Source of the DNA: Candidatus Krumholzibacteriia bacterium | GTDB lineage: Bacteria; Krumholzibacteriota; Krumholzibacteriia; Krumholzibacteriales; Krumholzibacteriaceae | Direction of reading: 5' to 3' | Assembly (NCBI GenBank): GCA_026387805.1 | Contig: JAPLKY010000198.1 | Location: 1 to 9,315 of the forward strand | DNA length: 9,315 nucleotides | Shown here: piece by piece, positions 1 to 6,060 of the stretch | Numbering within the stretch: position 1 is the stretch's first letter | How the letters are laid out: the number at the start of each line of letters is the position of its first letter | Program-made: the position numbers and the translations under genes | Notes under the pieces: generated by a model | The model's database searches: none | The model's input: only the letters and a program-made list of their open reading frames with translations | Told to the model about the DNA's origin: nothing

Positions 1-286
1 GCTGGAACGAACCGAGGCCGGGAAAATCGATCTTCGGGACAGGCTCGAGCAGCGTGTACAGGCCCGCGAGCGAAATATCGGGATAATACGGACTGCGGCT
101 CGCTGCGACGCGCGCATCGGCCGCGGCCACGCCGTATCCGGCCTGCTGAACGAGCGGGTGGCTCGCCAGCGTCAAGCGCACGGCCTCCTCGACCGTGAGC
201 GAATCGCCTGTCGCGCCTCGGGCGCCGCCCGCGCCGGCGAGAAACATGAGACAGAGAGCCATCGATACGGTAATGAGTTTTTTCAT
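1..286 (-). CDS. TolC-family outer-membrane efflux protein, N-terminal part (runs off left edge)
   Basis: This is the first 95 residues of an outer-membrane factor, the trimeric exit duct of a tripartite pump. Residues 1-23 form a signal peptide: MKK, a hydrophobic stretch ending LMFLAGAG, and a likely cleavage site after ...GARG. After it comes LTVEEAVRLTLASHPLVQQA, the usual first helix of the OEP repeat, and then AADARVAASRSPYYPDISL, where the SPYYP..SL segment is the typical turn into the beta-barrel strand. The ATG overlaps the TGA of the upstream transporter gene (ATGA), and AAAGGTG lies about 4 nt before it, which implies translational coupling. The gene continues beyond position 1. 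The family assignment is solid. The substrate cannot be read from this part. Confidence 0.9.
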   Translation of the reverse strand, partial: MKKLITVSMALCLMFLAGAGGARGATGDSLTVEEAVRLTLASHPLVQQAGYGVAAADARVAASRSPYYPDISLAGLYTLLEPVPKIDFPGLGSFQ

Positions 287-1896
287 CGCACACCTTTGCG
301 CCCGGACGCCACCTTGTGAGTCTTGATAAAGAACATCGGAACGACGCCGATGAGGATCACGATCCCCGCCAGCAGAAAGACGTCGGCGACGGCCCTGATG
401 AAGGCCTCGCTCGCCACGAACGAGCCGATCTGCGCCTTGGCCTTGCTCGCGGCCTCCGCGGCAGTCCCTCCCGTCGCATGGAGGGCGTGCTGCTGCAGCC
501 GCATGACGGTCTGCTTGAAGGTATCCGAAGAGGGATCGATCTGCTGCCCGTAGGTCGCCATATGGTAGATCGTTCTGCGGGTCAGCACTGTCCCGAACAT
601 CGCCACGCCGAAGCTTCCCCCGAGCTGCCGGATCACGTTGATCAGGCCCGACGCCTGGGCCATCTTCCGATTGGAGATCTCGGATATCGCGAGCGTCATG
701 AGCGGAGGGAAAACGATGCCCATGGCGATGCCGCGCAGATAGAGCGGCAGCATGATCTCCCGCTTCTCCGAAAGGAACGACAGGAAGCTGAACTGATAGA
801 ACGTCAGGGCCATTATCGTGATTCCGAGAATGGCGGGAATCTTCGGGCTCCATCGGTCGGCGAAAACGCCGGCGAGCGGAGCCGACACCATCTGAAGAAG
901 CCCGACCGGGAGAAACACGAGACCGGCCTGTAGCGCCGTGTACCCGAGGGAATTCTGCAGGTAGATCGGCAGGAGAAACGTGCTCCCGAACATGCCGAAT
1001 CCGAAGAGGAACATGAGAATATTGCTCATGGCGAAGTTGAAATTCTTGAAGAGGGCGAGCTCGATGAGCGGATGCTTCGCGCTGAACTCCGTCGTGAGAA
1101 AGACGATGAGCGAGATACCGGACACCGCGAAGCAGGTACGGATGTAGCCCGAGTTCCACCCGCCGGTATTCCACGCGGAATTGCCGTTCGCGAGTGCGAG
1201 GAGAAGCGACGTGAGAAAGGCCGCGAGCGAAACGAATCCCAGAAAGTCGAAGGTGCGGACGTCCTCGGACTTGTGCTCGCGGAGAACGACGAGGGCCGCC
1301 GCCATGCCGACGATTCCGACGGGGACGTTGACGTCGAATATCGCGTGCCACGAGTAATGCTCGATGAGATACCCGCCGATCGCCGGGCCGAGCGAGACGG
1401 ACGCCGAGGCCGCCATCGACCAGAATCCGAGCGCGATGCCCCGCTTCTCGGGCGGGAACTCCCGCGTGATGATCGCCATGCCGACCGGCATCAGGATCCC
1501 CGCGCCCGCTCCCTGGAGGATGCGAAATACGATGAGGGCGTTGAGATTCCACGCGAGGCTGCACAGAAAAGAGCTGCACGTGAATATGAAGAGCCCCGTG
1601 AGGAAGATGCGCTTGTGCCCCAGATGGTCGGCGAGCCATCCCGACGTCGGCAGCATCACGCCGAACACGAGCAGGTAGGCGGTCAGCACCCATTCCACCT
1701 TGTCGACCGAAACGCCGAACGAGGACATCAGCTTCGAGAGCGCGACGTTGACGATCGTGGCGTCGAGCACGGCCATGAAGGTGCTGATCATGACCGCCGC
1801 GAGCACGAGCCAGCGATAGCTCGGATGCTGCGGGGCGAGCCGCGGATAGTCCCGGATCAGGCCTCTGCGGATTCCCGACCACCGCTCGACGAACAT
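283..1896 (-). CDS. DHA2-family (EmrB/QacA-type) major facilitator drug:H+ antiporter
   Basis: A 537-residue inner-membrane transporter with the length and hydrophobic pattern of the 14-helix DHA2 branch of the major facilitator superfamily. Hallmarks are LDATIVNVAL at residues 44-53 (DHA2 motif in helix 1), GWLADHLGHKR at 86-96 (motif A in loop 2-3), LGPAIGGYL at 169-177 (motif C, antiporter signature) and FDVNVPVG at 187-194. Family members export drugs or other amphipathic compounds using the proton gradient, together with an EmrA-like adaptor and TolC. Here those partners are the genes immediately before and after. The ATG is 3 nt after the adaptor gene's stop and an AGGGGAA ribosome site sits inside that gene's end. 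The TGA overlaps the next start. The reading frame is intact. The natural substrate is unknown. Confidence 0.93.
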   Translation of the reverse strand: MFVERWSGIRRGLIRDYPRLAPQHPSYRWLVLAAVMISTFMAVLDATIVNVALSKLMSSFGVSVDKVEWVLTAYLLVFGVMLPTSGWLADHLGHKRIFLTGLFIFTCSSFLCSLAWNLNALIVFRILQGAGAGILMPVGMAIITREFPPEKRGIALGFWSMAASASVSLGPAIGGYLIEHYSWHAIFDVNVPVGIVGMAAALVVLREHKSEDVRTFDFLGFVSLAAFLTSLLLALANGNSAWNTGGWNSGYIRTCFAVSGISLIVFLTTEFSAKHPLIELALFKNFNFAMSNILMFLFGFGMFGSTFLLPIYLQNSLGYTALQAGLVFLPVGLLQMVSAPLAGVFADRWSPKIPAILGITIMALTFYQFSFLSFLSEKREIMLPLYLRGIAMGIVFPPLMTLAISEISNRKMAQASGLINVIRQLGGSFGVAMFGTVLTRRTIYHMATYGQQIDPSSDTFKQTVMRLQQHALHATGGTAAEAASKAKAQIGSFVASEAFIRAVADVFLLAGIVILIGVVPMFFIKTHKVASGRKGVR

Positions 1897-1899
1897 GGA

Positions 1900-2833
1900 T
1901 CACTTCCCCTTCACGCGAATCTTCACTTCGACCGACATGCCGGGAAGAAGGCTGAAGGGCTCGCCGGCGGAATCGGGCCGTGGGGCCTCGATCGAAATCT
2001 TGACCGGAATCCTCTGGGTGACCTTGGTGAAGTTGCCCGAGGCGTTGTTCGGCGGGATCAGCGAGAACTGCGACGCGGCCGCCGAGGCGATGAGCGCGAC
2101 GGCGCCCCTGAACTCGCGGCCTGCCCGGGTGAATCGCGCCGAGCTTCGTTTCCTCGAAATTCGCCGTGATCCAGATGTTCCCGAGATCGTAGAGCGTGAA
2201 GATCGGCTGGCCGGGCTGGACGATATCCCCCGGCACGATCCATTTCCTGGCCACGACGCCGGAGATGGGCGCCTCGATCTTCGTATTTCCCAGCTGGGTC
2301 GCGATGACGGCGAACTGCGCCTTCGAGGCCTCTACCTGGCTGAGCGCGACCTTGTGCTGGGCCCGCGCCATCTCGAGCGCCTTCCCCGCATGGTCATACT
2401 GCTCCTTGGTTATCACCTTGTTCTTGTACTGATACGCCGCCCGGTCAAAATCCTCCTGCGCGCGGTCGAGCGTGATCTTCGCGACCGGAACGGTCTCGCG
2501 GACGTATTCCAGCGCGGCCTTCGCCTGCGCCTCCTGAGCCCGCAGATCGGTGTCGTCGAGCCGGACAAGGAGCTGTCCCTGCGCGACGGAGTCCCCCTCG
2601 TCGGCGTCCAGCGTCGTGACCCGGCCCAAGATCTTCGCGCTCACGGTGGTCGGGTCCCCGTCGATATACGCGTCGTCGGTCGAGACGTATCCGCGCAGAT
2701 TCGCGTTCCAGTAGAGCGCGACGATCGCCGCGACCAGAATCAGGAGCGCGAGCGGAATGAGGACTCGTTTCTTCCTGTGGAGGCCTTTCTTCGCCGCGGG
2801 GGCGATGCCTTCTTCGCTCTTTTCATCGACCAT
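1900..2833 (-). pseudogene. EmrA/HlyD-family membrane fusion protein, interrupted by a frameshift
   Basis: This is the periplasmic adaptor of the efflux pump. Frame 1 (2833 down to 2123, 237 residues) has a short cytoplasmic tail, a membrane anchor at residues 23-42 (VLIPLALLILVAAIVALYW), STDDAYIDGD at 51-60 typical of EmrA, a split lipoyl domain (GRVTTLDADEGDSVAQGQLL at 70-89 and IEAPISGVVARKWIVPGDIV at 186-205) and an intervening helical hairpin. It breaks after FEETKLGAIHPG. The C-terminus continues in another frame from 2121: GREFRGAVALIAS, then SQFSLIPPNNASGNFTKV, a hallmark of this family, ending GMSVEVKIRVKGK and TGA at 1902-1900. About 11 residues normally lying between the two PG sites are absent. 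The start ATG has GGAAAGGAA upstream. A real mutation and an assembly or sequencing error cannot be told apart here. Confidence 0.85.
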
Positions 2834-2854
2834 AGCTCGCTTATTTCCTTTCCG

Positions 2855-3163
2855 TCACGGATCCACGCCGAGGGCCGAGTAATATGCCGCCACCTGCGCC
2901 TGCATGCCCGTTCGAGTGTACACGTCGGGCCGGCGCGTGACAATCACATCGGCGATCACCGCCGCTACCTCCTCCGGACTCTGCGAGCCGGGGAACTGGC
3001 GCGAGTCCGGCCCCCCGTGAAGCGCATTGAGGCCGAAGTCAGTGCGCACGACGCCGGGCGACACGAGCGAGAACCGGATACCGGGGTGCGTGGCCTGCAC
3101 CTCCGCCCGAAAATCCGCCGTCAGCGAATTGAGAAAATGCTTGGCCCCGTTGTAAGCGGCGCA
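2855..3163 (-). pseudogene. Short-chain dehydrogenase/reductase, C-terminal remnant
   Basis: The frame is open for 102 codons before TGA and begins CAAYNGAKHFLNSLTADF. The YNGAK is the catalytic YxxxK of classical short-chain dehydrogenases, followed about 30 residues later by LVSPGVVRTDF, the conserved PG motif after the last core strand. The N-terminal nucleotide-binding part (TGxxxGxG, NNAG and the catalytic Ser) is absent. An in-frame TGA lies immediately upstream (3166-3164), and the DNA beyond it codes for an unrelated membrane protein. The first in-frame ATG is at 3100, after the catalytic tyrosine, so any product would be inactive. The normal C-terminus is intact (...YYSALGVDP). The stop is 21 bp before the efflux adaptor start, so the efflux operon may have inherited whatever leader remained. 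Confidence 0.8.
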
Positions 3164-3319
3164 TCATGTCGGCGGCGATGACCATCCCAGGAATCCGAAC
3201 ACGCCGGAGATGACAAGCAGTGCGCCAGCCGTTACGCCCGTGTCGTCCCAGTTCGGACGGGAATCCACGTAGGTGACTGCCGCGCCCAGCGCGAGCGCAA
3301 CAATGCCTCTCTTCCACAA
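3164..3319 (-). pseudogene. Small membrane protein, 5' part, truncated
   Basis: An open frame of 51 residues from a possible TTG start (MWKRGIVALALGAAVTYVDS) through RPNWDDTGVTAGALLVISGV and FGFLGWSSPPT, ending at TGA 3166-3164. It holds two hydrophobic segments (about residues 5-17 and 30-45) joined by a polar DSRPNWDDTG loop. This looks like the start of a short multi-helix membrane protein rather than a complete one, because it runs directly into the short-chain dehydrogenase remnant and its last residues (SSPPT) look like junction read-through. No ribosome site better than a weak GGGCTGAGA precedes the TTG. I do not recognise a named family. It is probably a fragment left by the rearrangement described for 2855-3556. 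Confidence 0.45.
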
Positions 3320-3322
3320 TTC

Positions 3323-3556
3323 TCAGCCCGCCTTGCGATACTGGCCTACTTCACGATCCAAGCGCTTTCCCAACCGATCTGTCTCCACATCGAGCTCGTA
3401 ATCCATCTGCAGCCCAAGCCGGAAGATCGAGGCCGGGATCGTAGTGCCGGGCGGCTCGACTCGATCGCGCCCAAACCCAACGACGAGCACGACGTTCTCT
3501 ATCAACCCTACCCCGCGGCCGGCAGTGCTGAATTGCACGGCGGCAGTTCCCCGTAC
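3323..3556 (-). pseudogene. Unrecognised protein, C-terminal remnant
   Basis: The frame is open from just after a stop at 3559-3557 down to TGA 3325-3323. Residues from GLIENVVLVVGFGRDRVEPP through TTIPASIFRLGLQMDYELDV to DRLGKRLDREVGQYRKAG have a natural protein composition (a beta-rich start, then a charged helix), and the codons are GC-rich like the flanking genes. The beginning overlaps the 3' end of the GIY-YIG-like gene in another frame, and no ATG or ribosome site serves it (only a GTG at 3538). It therefore reads as the tail of a gene whose front is missing. I cannot assign a family. It could also be a spurious frame, but the amino-acid composition argues for a real relic. Confidence 0.45.
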
Positions 3557-3945
3557 TCATCAAAATACTTCCGCAGCTCTTTTGACTCCGCAGCTTCGAT
3601 CTCATCATCTGCAACGAATACTGCCCTTACTTGAAGGTGGTGACCGGAGAACTGAGGGCTTCTTCTAGTAAGAATCAATTTCGCCTTGGCGTATGTAACG
3701 CCGCCCGAATGTTGCCGCTGAACGAATTCTCGTATCCGGTTGGCAATGGTTCGCGCGCTGTTTTTACCTCCGTATCCTGATCGTCCTAAGAGGATGCCTA
3801 ACGGGTCGGTTCCAATAAGGCGATTGATTGGAATCGGGGAATTCGATTGGTCTACCGCGCGCACCTCATAGACGCCAAAGTCATTGAACGATCCCTTTTT
3901 CGATTTGGCGCTTTCGATATCCACCCACTTGGACCATTTGCTCAT
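3508..3945 (-). CDS. GIY-YIG-like nuclease-family protein
   Basis: A 145-residue soluble protein with the layout of a compact GIY-YIG domain: FGVYEVRA at residues 23-30 (the GIY strand), LGILLGRSG at 49-57 (the YIG strand, with ILLG in place of YIG), IANRIREFVQ at 67-76 carrying a candidate catalytic Arg70, and a C-terminal ESKELRKYFDEYGELPPCN at 120-138 with a candidate metal-binding Glu and the terminal Asn. Known members are endonucleases or nucleic-acid-processing proteins. This branch is not characterised to my knowledge. The ATG at 3945 is chosen because AAGGAG lies 6 nt upstream. A longer open frame to 4107 has no such site and overlaps the neighbour. The gene is clearly more AT-rich than its surroundings, suggesting separate ancestry. 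Its last residues (SALPAAG) may derive from the adjacent junction. Confidence 0.6.
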   Translation of the reverse strand: MSKWSKWVDIESAKSKKGSFNDFGVYEVRAVDQSNSPIPINRLIGTDPLGILLGRSGYGGKNSARTIANRIREFVQRQHSGGVTYAKAKLILTRRSPQFSGHHLQVRAVFVADDEIEAAESKELRKYFDEYGELPPCNSALPAAG

Positions 3946-3961
3946 CAAGAACTCCTTTGCA

Positions 3962-3978
3962 GCGCACCGATGGTGCGC
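3962..3978. other. Perfect 7-bp stem-loop before the GIY-YIG-like gene
   Basis: GCGCACC-GAT-GGTGCGC forms a perfect inverted repeat with a 3-nt loop. It lies in the 40-bp gap between the zinc-ribbon gene stop (3986) and the GIY-YIG-like start (3945), a few bases upstream of the AAGGAG site at 3957-3952. No run of T follows on either strand, so it is not a classical intrinsic terminator. It could be an RNA processing or stability element or a small operator. Confidence 0.45.
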
Positions 3979-3985
3979 CCCTAGG

Positions 3986-4348
3986 TTAACGCTGCCCCTG
4001 GTCCGCGGGCGAGATGGCAGGCTTGATGAGCTTCTCGTCAGGCACCAGCTGCGTTCCGCATCGCGAGCAGAAGCGGGCTCGTACGATCGCGAAACCCAGG
4101 AACGCATCGCACGCGGGGCAATGCGAGTTGTAACCGGAAAACGCTGACTGGGCGAGAATCGGAGCGAGCAAGGCGAACCAAGCCCCCATGAGAATTTCGT
4201 AATCGATTGGCCTCATCGCGATATACCTGGCGCATAAGACGACAGCCAAGACGAAGGCAACGATCATGGCGATTATCTCGCGACGCCGTCTCGCGGCGGT
4301 GGATCGAATGATCGTCGGGCGATCCGTTACTGCATTCAATTGAGCCAT
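3986..4348 (-). CDS. Two-helix membrane protein with C-terminal zinc ribbon
   Basis: A 120-residue protein: a basic N-terminus (ARRRREI at 19-25), two membrane segments (about 26-41 and 50-69), then a zinc ribbon made of CPAC at 77-80 and CSRCG at 94-98, with a polar tail. The cysteine pairs fit a four-Cys zinc knuckle probably on the cytoplasmic side, given the arginine-rich N-terminus and the even helix count. It starts at ATG 4348 with AAGGAG 7 nt upstream. That site lies inside the last codons and stop of the preceding zinc-ribbon gene, leaving only 2 nt between stop and start, so the two are almost certainly co-translated. No specific function can be assigned. Confidence 0.75.
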   Translation of the reverse strand: MAQLNAVTDRPTIIRSTAARRRREIIAMIVAFVLAVVLCARYIAMRPIDYEILMGAWFALLAPILAQSAFSGYNSHCPACDAFLGFAIVRARFCSRCGTQLVPDEKLIKPAISPADQGQR

Positions 4349-4350
4349 CG

Positions 4351-4881
4351 CTAAGCTCCTTTGCCGGTTTCATGCCCGGGTGCCGTGAGGCTTCGGTATT
4401 TACCGGTCCTCTCGACCGCCATGTAAACGATAACGATGGTTATTACGGCCCATGGCCATGCGGATTCCCGATGCATAATGAAAATGTCCCGGATCGTGCT
4501 GTACAGCGCGGCGCCCGCGAGCAGCCAGAGCGCCATCACGTTACCGAGCGTCGCGGCTCGCGCCCCGCTCTCCGGAGTGTCATCCCTGCGCTGCAAGCTG
4601 CCGAAGAAGTAGAACATGCTCTGGGCGAAGAGCCACAGCAGCACGAGCACCGGACCCCAGTGCGGAATCCATGTGTCGGCGCCGCGGCGTTCCTGGAAGC
4701 CCAGCAGAAGGGTAAGGCCGATAAAGACCCAGCTGATCGTTTGCGACGCCCGGTAGTGCTTCAGTCGCAGCACGCTCGTGCACTTCGCGCACCGATAGTT
4801 CTGCCCGTACATGGAGCCGAGCAGAAACGGCCCGTAGCTCACGGCCTCATGCCCGCACTCGGGACAAGTTCGCAGAGACAT
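4351..4881 (-). CDS. Four-helix membrane protein with N-terminal zinc ribbon
   Basis: A 176-residue protein opening with MSLRTCPECG. Cysteines at 6/9 and 31/34 (CPEC...CAKC) form an N-terminal zinc ribbon, followed by four hydrophobic segments at about 48-62, 76-95, 112-130 and 143-157 and a short charged tail (ERTGKYRSL...). The ribbon resembles the rubredoxin-like knuckles common at the front of small bacterial membrane proteins of unknown role. The ATG at 4881 has AAGGAGGG at 6 nt. The downstream zinc-ribbon gene starts 2 nt after the stop, and this gene's 3' end carries that gene's ribosome site. The shared ribbon-plus-helices plan suggests the pair form one membrane complex, but this is inference. 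Confidence 0.75.
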   Translation of the reverse strand: MSLRTCPECGHEAVSYGPFLLGSMYGQNYRCAKCTSVLRLKHYRASQTISWVFIGLTLLLGFQERRGADTWIPHWGPVLVLLWLFAQSMFYFFGSLQRRDDTPESGARAATLGNVMALWLLAGAALYSTIRDIFIMHRESAWPWAVITIVIVYMAVERTGKYRSLTAPGHETGKGA

Positions 4882-4919
4882 GATTCCCTCCTTGAACAGC
4901 GCATTGCCGATCGCTCAGC

Positions 4920-5075
4920 TTACTTGCCGAGCAGAATCAAGATACCGGCGACAATGGCGAGGACCCCCATGATCGGAAACAGGCCCTCAAAGCTGAGGTG
5001 GATCAATCCGATGAGCCCGCTCAGGATGAGCCAGATGCCGAGCAGGAGCATTCCCAGGTTCTTGGTCACGTTCAT
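4920..5075 (-). CDS. 51-aa two-helix membrane protein
   Basis: A small hydrophobic protein, MNVTKNLGMLLLGIWLILSG followed by LIGLIHLSFEGLFPIMGVLA and IVAGILILLGK. The two membrane segments are about 7-25 and 32-49, separated by a short SFEG loop. Similar tiny two-helix proteins of unknown role are widespread. Start choice: AAGGAG (5090-5085) directly abuts an ATG at 5084 with zero spacing, while the second in-frame ATG at 5075 lies 9 nt away, the normal distance. The shorter form is therefore preferred. The gene lies 43 bp after the GH130-like gene and 38 bp before the next zinc-ribbon gene, all on the same strand with no terminator seen, so it is probably part of the same transcript. Confidence 0.7.
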   Translation of the reverse strand: MNVTKNLGMLLLGIWLILSGLIGLIHLSFEGLFPIMGVLAIVAGILILLGK

Positions 5076-5118
5076 GTGCCCCATCTCCTTGTGTGAGAGG
5101 TACGATTCCTTTGCTGCA

Positions 5119-6060
5119 TTAACGCTGCCGTTCCAGCCACTCGAGCATGGCGCGAACGCTGCCGGTGGCGAGCGCGATGCTCGAATCCGCAGCGCCGTAG
5201 TACAGGCGGATCGTGTCGCCGTCGGGAGCAAGCGTGTAGCCGCACGGAAAGACGACATAGCCCACGTCGCCGCGCTGCTCGTAGGGTTCTTCCGGGCCGA
5301 AGATCCATTCGCTCCCGCGTTTCAGGCAGCGCTCCGGGGAGTGCAGATCGAACAGGGCCAGCCCGAGCCGGTACAGGCAGCCGGCCGCGGTTTGCTTCAC
5401 CCCGTGGTAGATCACGAGCCAACCTTGCGGGGTTTCGATGGGCGGGGGCGAGAGGCCGATCTTATTCGCGTCCCACCAGGCGCCCTTCCGGGCCTCCAGC
5501 ATCAGCTTGTGGCTCCCCCATTGCCGCAGATCGGACGAGTACGAAATCCACATGTGCGCACCCGGCGCGCTCACCGGGCGATGGATCAGCGCCCAATGAT
5601 CGCCGATCCGACGCGGCAGAAGGGCGGCGTCCTTGTCTTCCGGCGCCATGATGATGCCGATGCGTTCGAAGGTGTGAAAATCTTCGGTGAGCGCCAGGGC
5701 CACACCGGGGCCGTCGCGGGTGAAGGCCGTATAGACGACGGCATAGGTGCGGAGCTCGGGGACATAGGTGATGCGCGGGTCTTCGATGCCCCACTTTTCT
5801 TCCGGGTGATGTTCTGGATCGCCCACCAGCGTGGGCTGCGGATCGATCCGCCAGCCGTCCACGCCGTTGGCCGAACGGGCCGCGCACAGGTGGGAGAGCC
5901 CCCGTCGATCCTCCACGCGGCAGAGGAGCAGGGTTGTGCCGTCGCTCAGCAGCGCCGCGCCGGGGTTGAACACGCTGTTCACGGGATAGGGCCAATCCGC
6001 GGCGGTCAGGATGGGATTGAGCTTGTGACGGCTAAAGAGTTCGGTATATCGACACGTCAT
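5119..6060 (-). CDS. GH130-like mannoside phosphorylase/hydrolase
   Basis: A 313-residue five-bladed beta-propeller-type enzyme. Motifs of glycoside hydrolase family 130 are visible: NSVFNPGA at 28-35, LLLCRVEDRRG at 44-54, WGIEDPRIT at 90-98 (the EDPR carrying the expected catalytic Asp94), DKDAALLPR at 142-150, HRP at 160-162, YHG at 218-220 and YYGAADSSIALATG at 287-300. Known members phosphorolyse beta-1,4- or beta-1,2-linked mannosides to mannose-1-phosphate, and some are hydrolases. I cannot decide the subfamily or linkage. There is no signal peptide, which fits cytoplasmic action. The start ATG overlaps the TGA of the glycosyltransferase gene by 4 bp, with GGAGGT 9 nt upstream inside it. 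The frame runs on upstream without a stop, but the ribosome site and family start support this ATG. Confidence 0.85.
   Translation of the reverse strand: MTCRYTELFSRHKLNPILTAADWPYPVNSVFNPGAALLSDGTTLLLCRVEDRRGLSHLCAARSANGVDGWRIDPQPTLVGDPEHHPEEKWGIEDPRITYVPELRTYAVVYTAFTRDGPGVALALTEDFHTFERIGIIMAPEDKDAALLPRRIGDHWALIHRPVSAPGAHMWISYSSDLRQWGSHKLMLEARKGAWWDANKIGLSPPPIETPQGWLVIYHGVKQTAAGCLYRLGLALFDLHSPERCLKRGSEWIFGPEEPYEQRGDVGYVVFPCGYTLAPDGDTIRLYYGAADSSIALATGSVRAMLEWLERQR

Noticed and set aside
1..2833. A single minus-strand frame open from the adaptor start at 2833 all the way into the TolC gene, as if adaptor and TolC were fused.
   Set aside because: I read the whole frame and found no stop, but between 2122 and 287 it encodes basic, low-complexity text, while the transporter is clearly encoded there in another frame. 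The opening is a by-product of GC-rich third positions plus the frameshift, and TolC has its own signal peptide and start.
1072..3181. Long plus-strand frames opposite the efflux genes (1072-2169 and 1895-3181).
   Set aside because: The composition is arginine/aspartate/glutamate-rich antisense of the efflux operon, without any conserved motif.
3977..3996. TTAACGCTGCC shared by 3986-3996 and 5119-5129, and CCCCTAGGTT shared by about 3978-3987 and 9001-9010.
   Set aside because: Repeats of 10-11 bases are expected several times by chance in a window this size, and the first merely covers similar gene ends (QR-stop).
3946..4107. N-terminal extension of the GIY-YIG-like gene up to 4107.
   Set aside because: It would overlap the 120-aa zinc-ribbon gene, has no ribosome site and reads as shadow sequence. 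ATG 3945 has AAGGAG at 6 nt.
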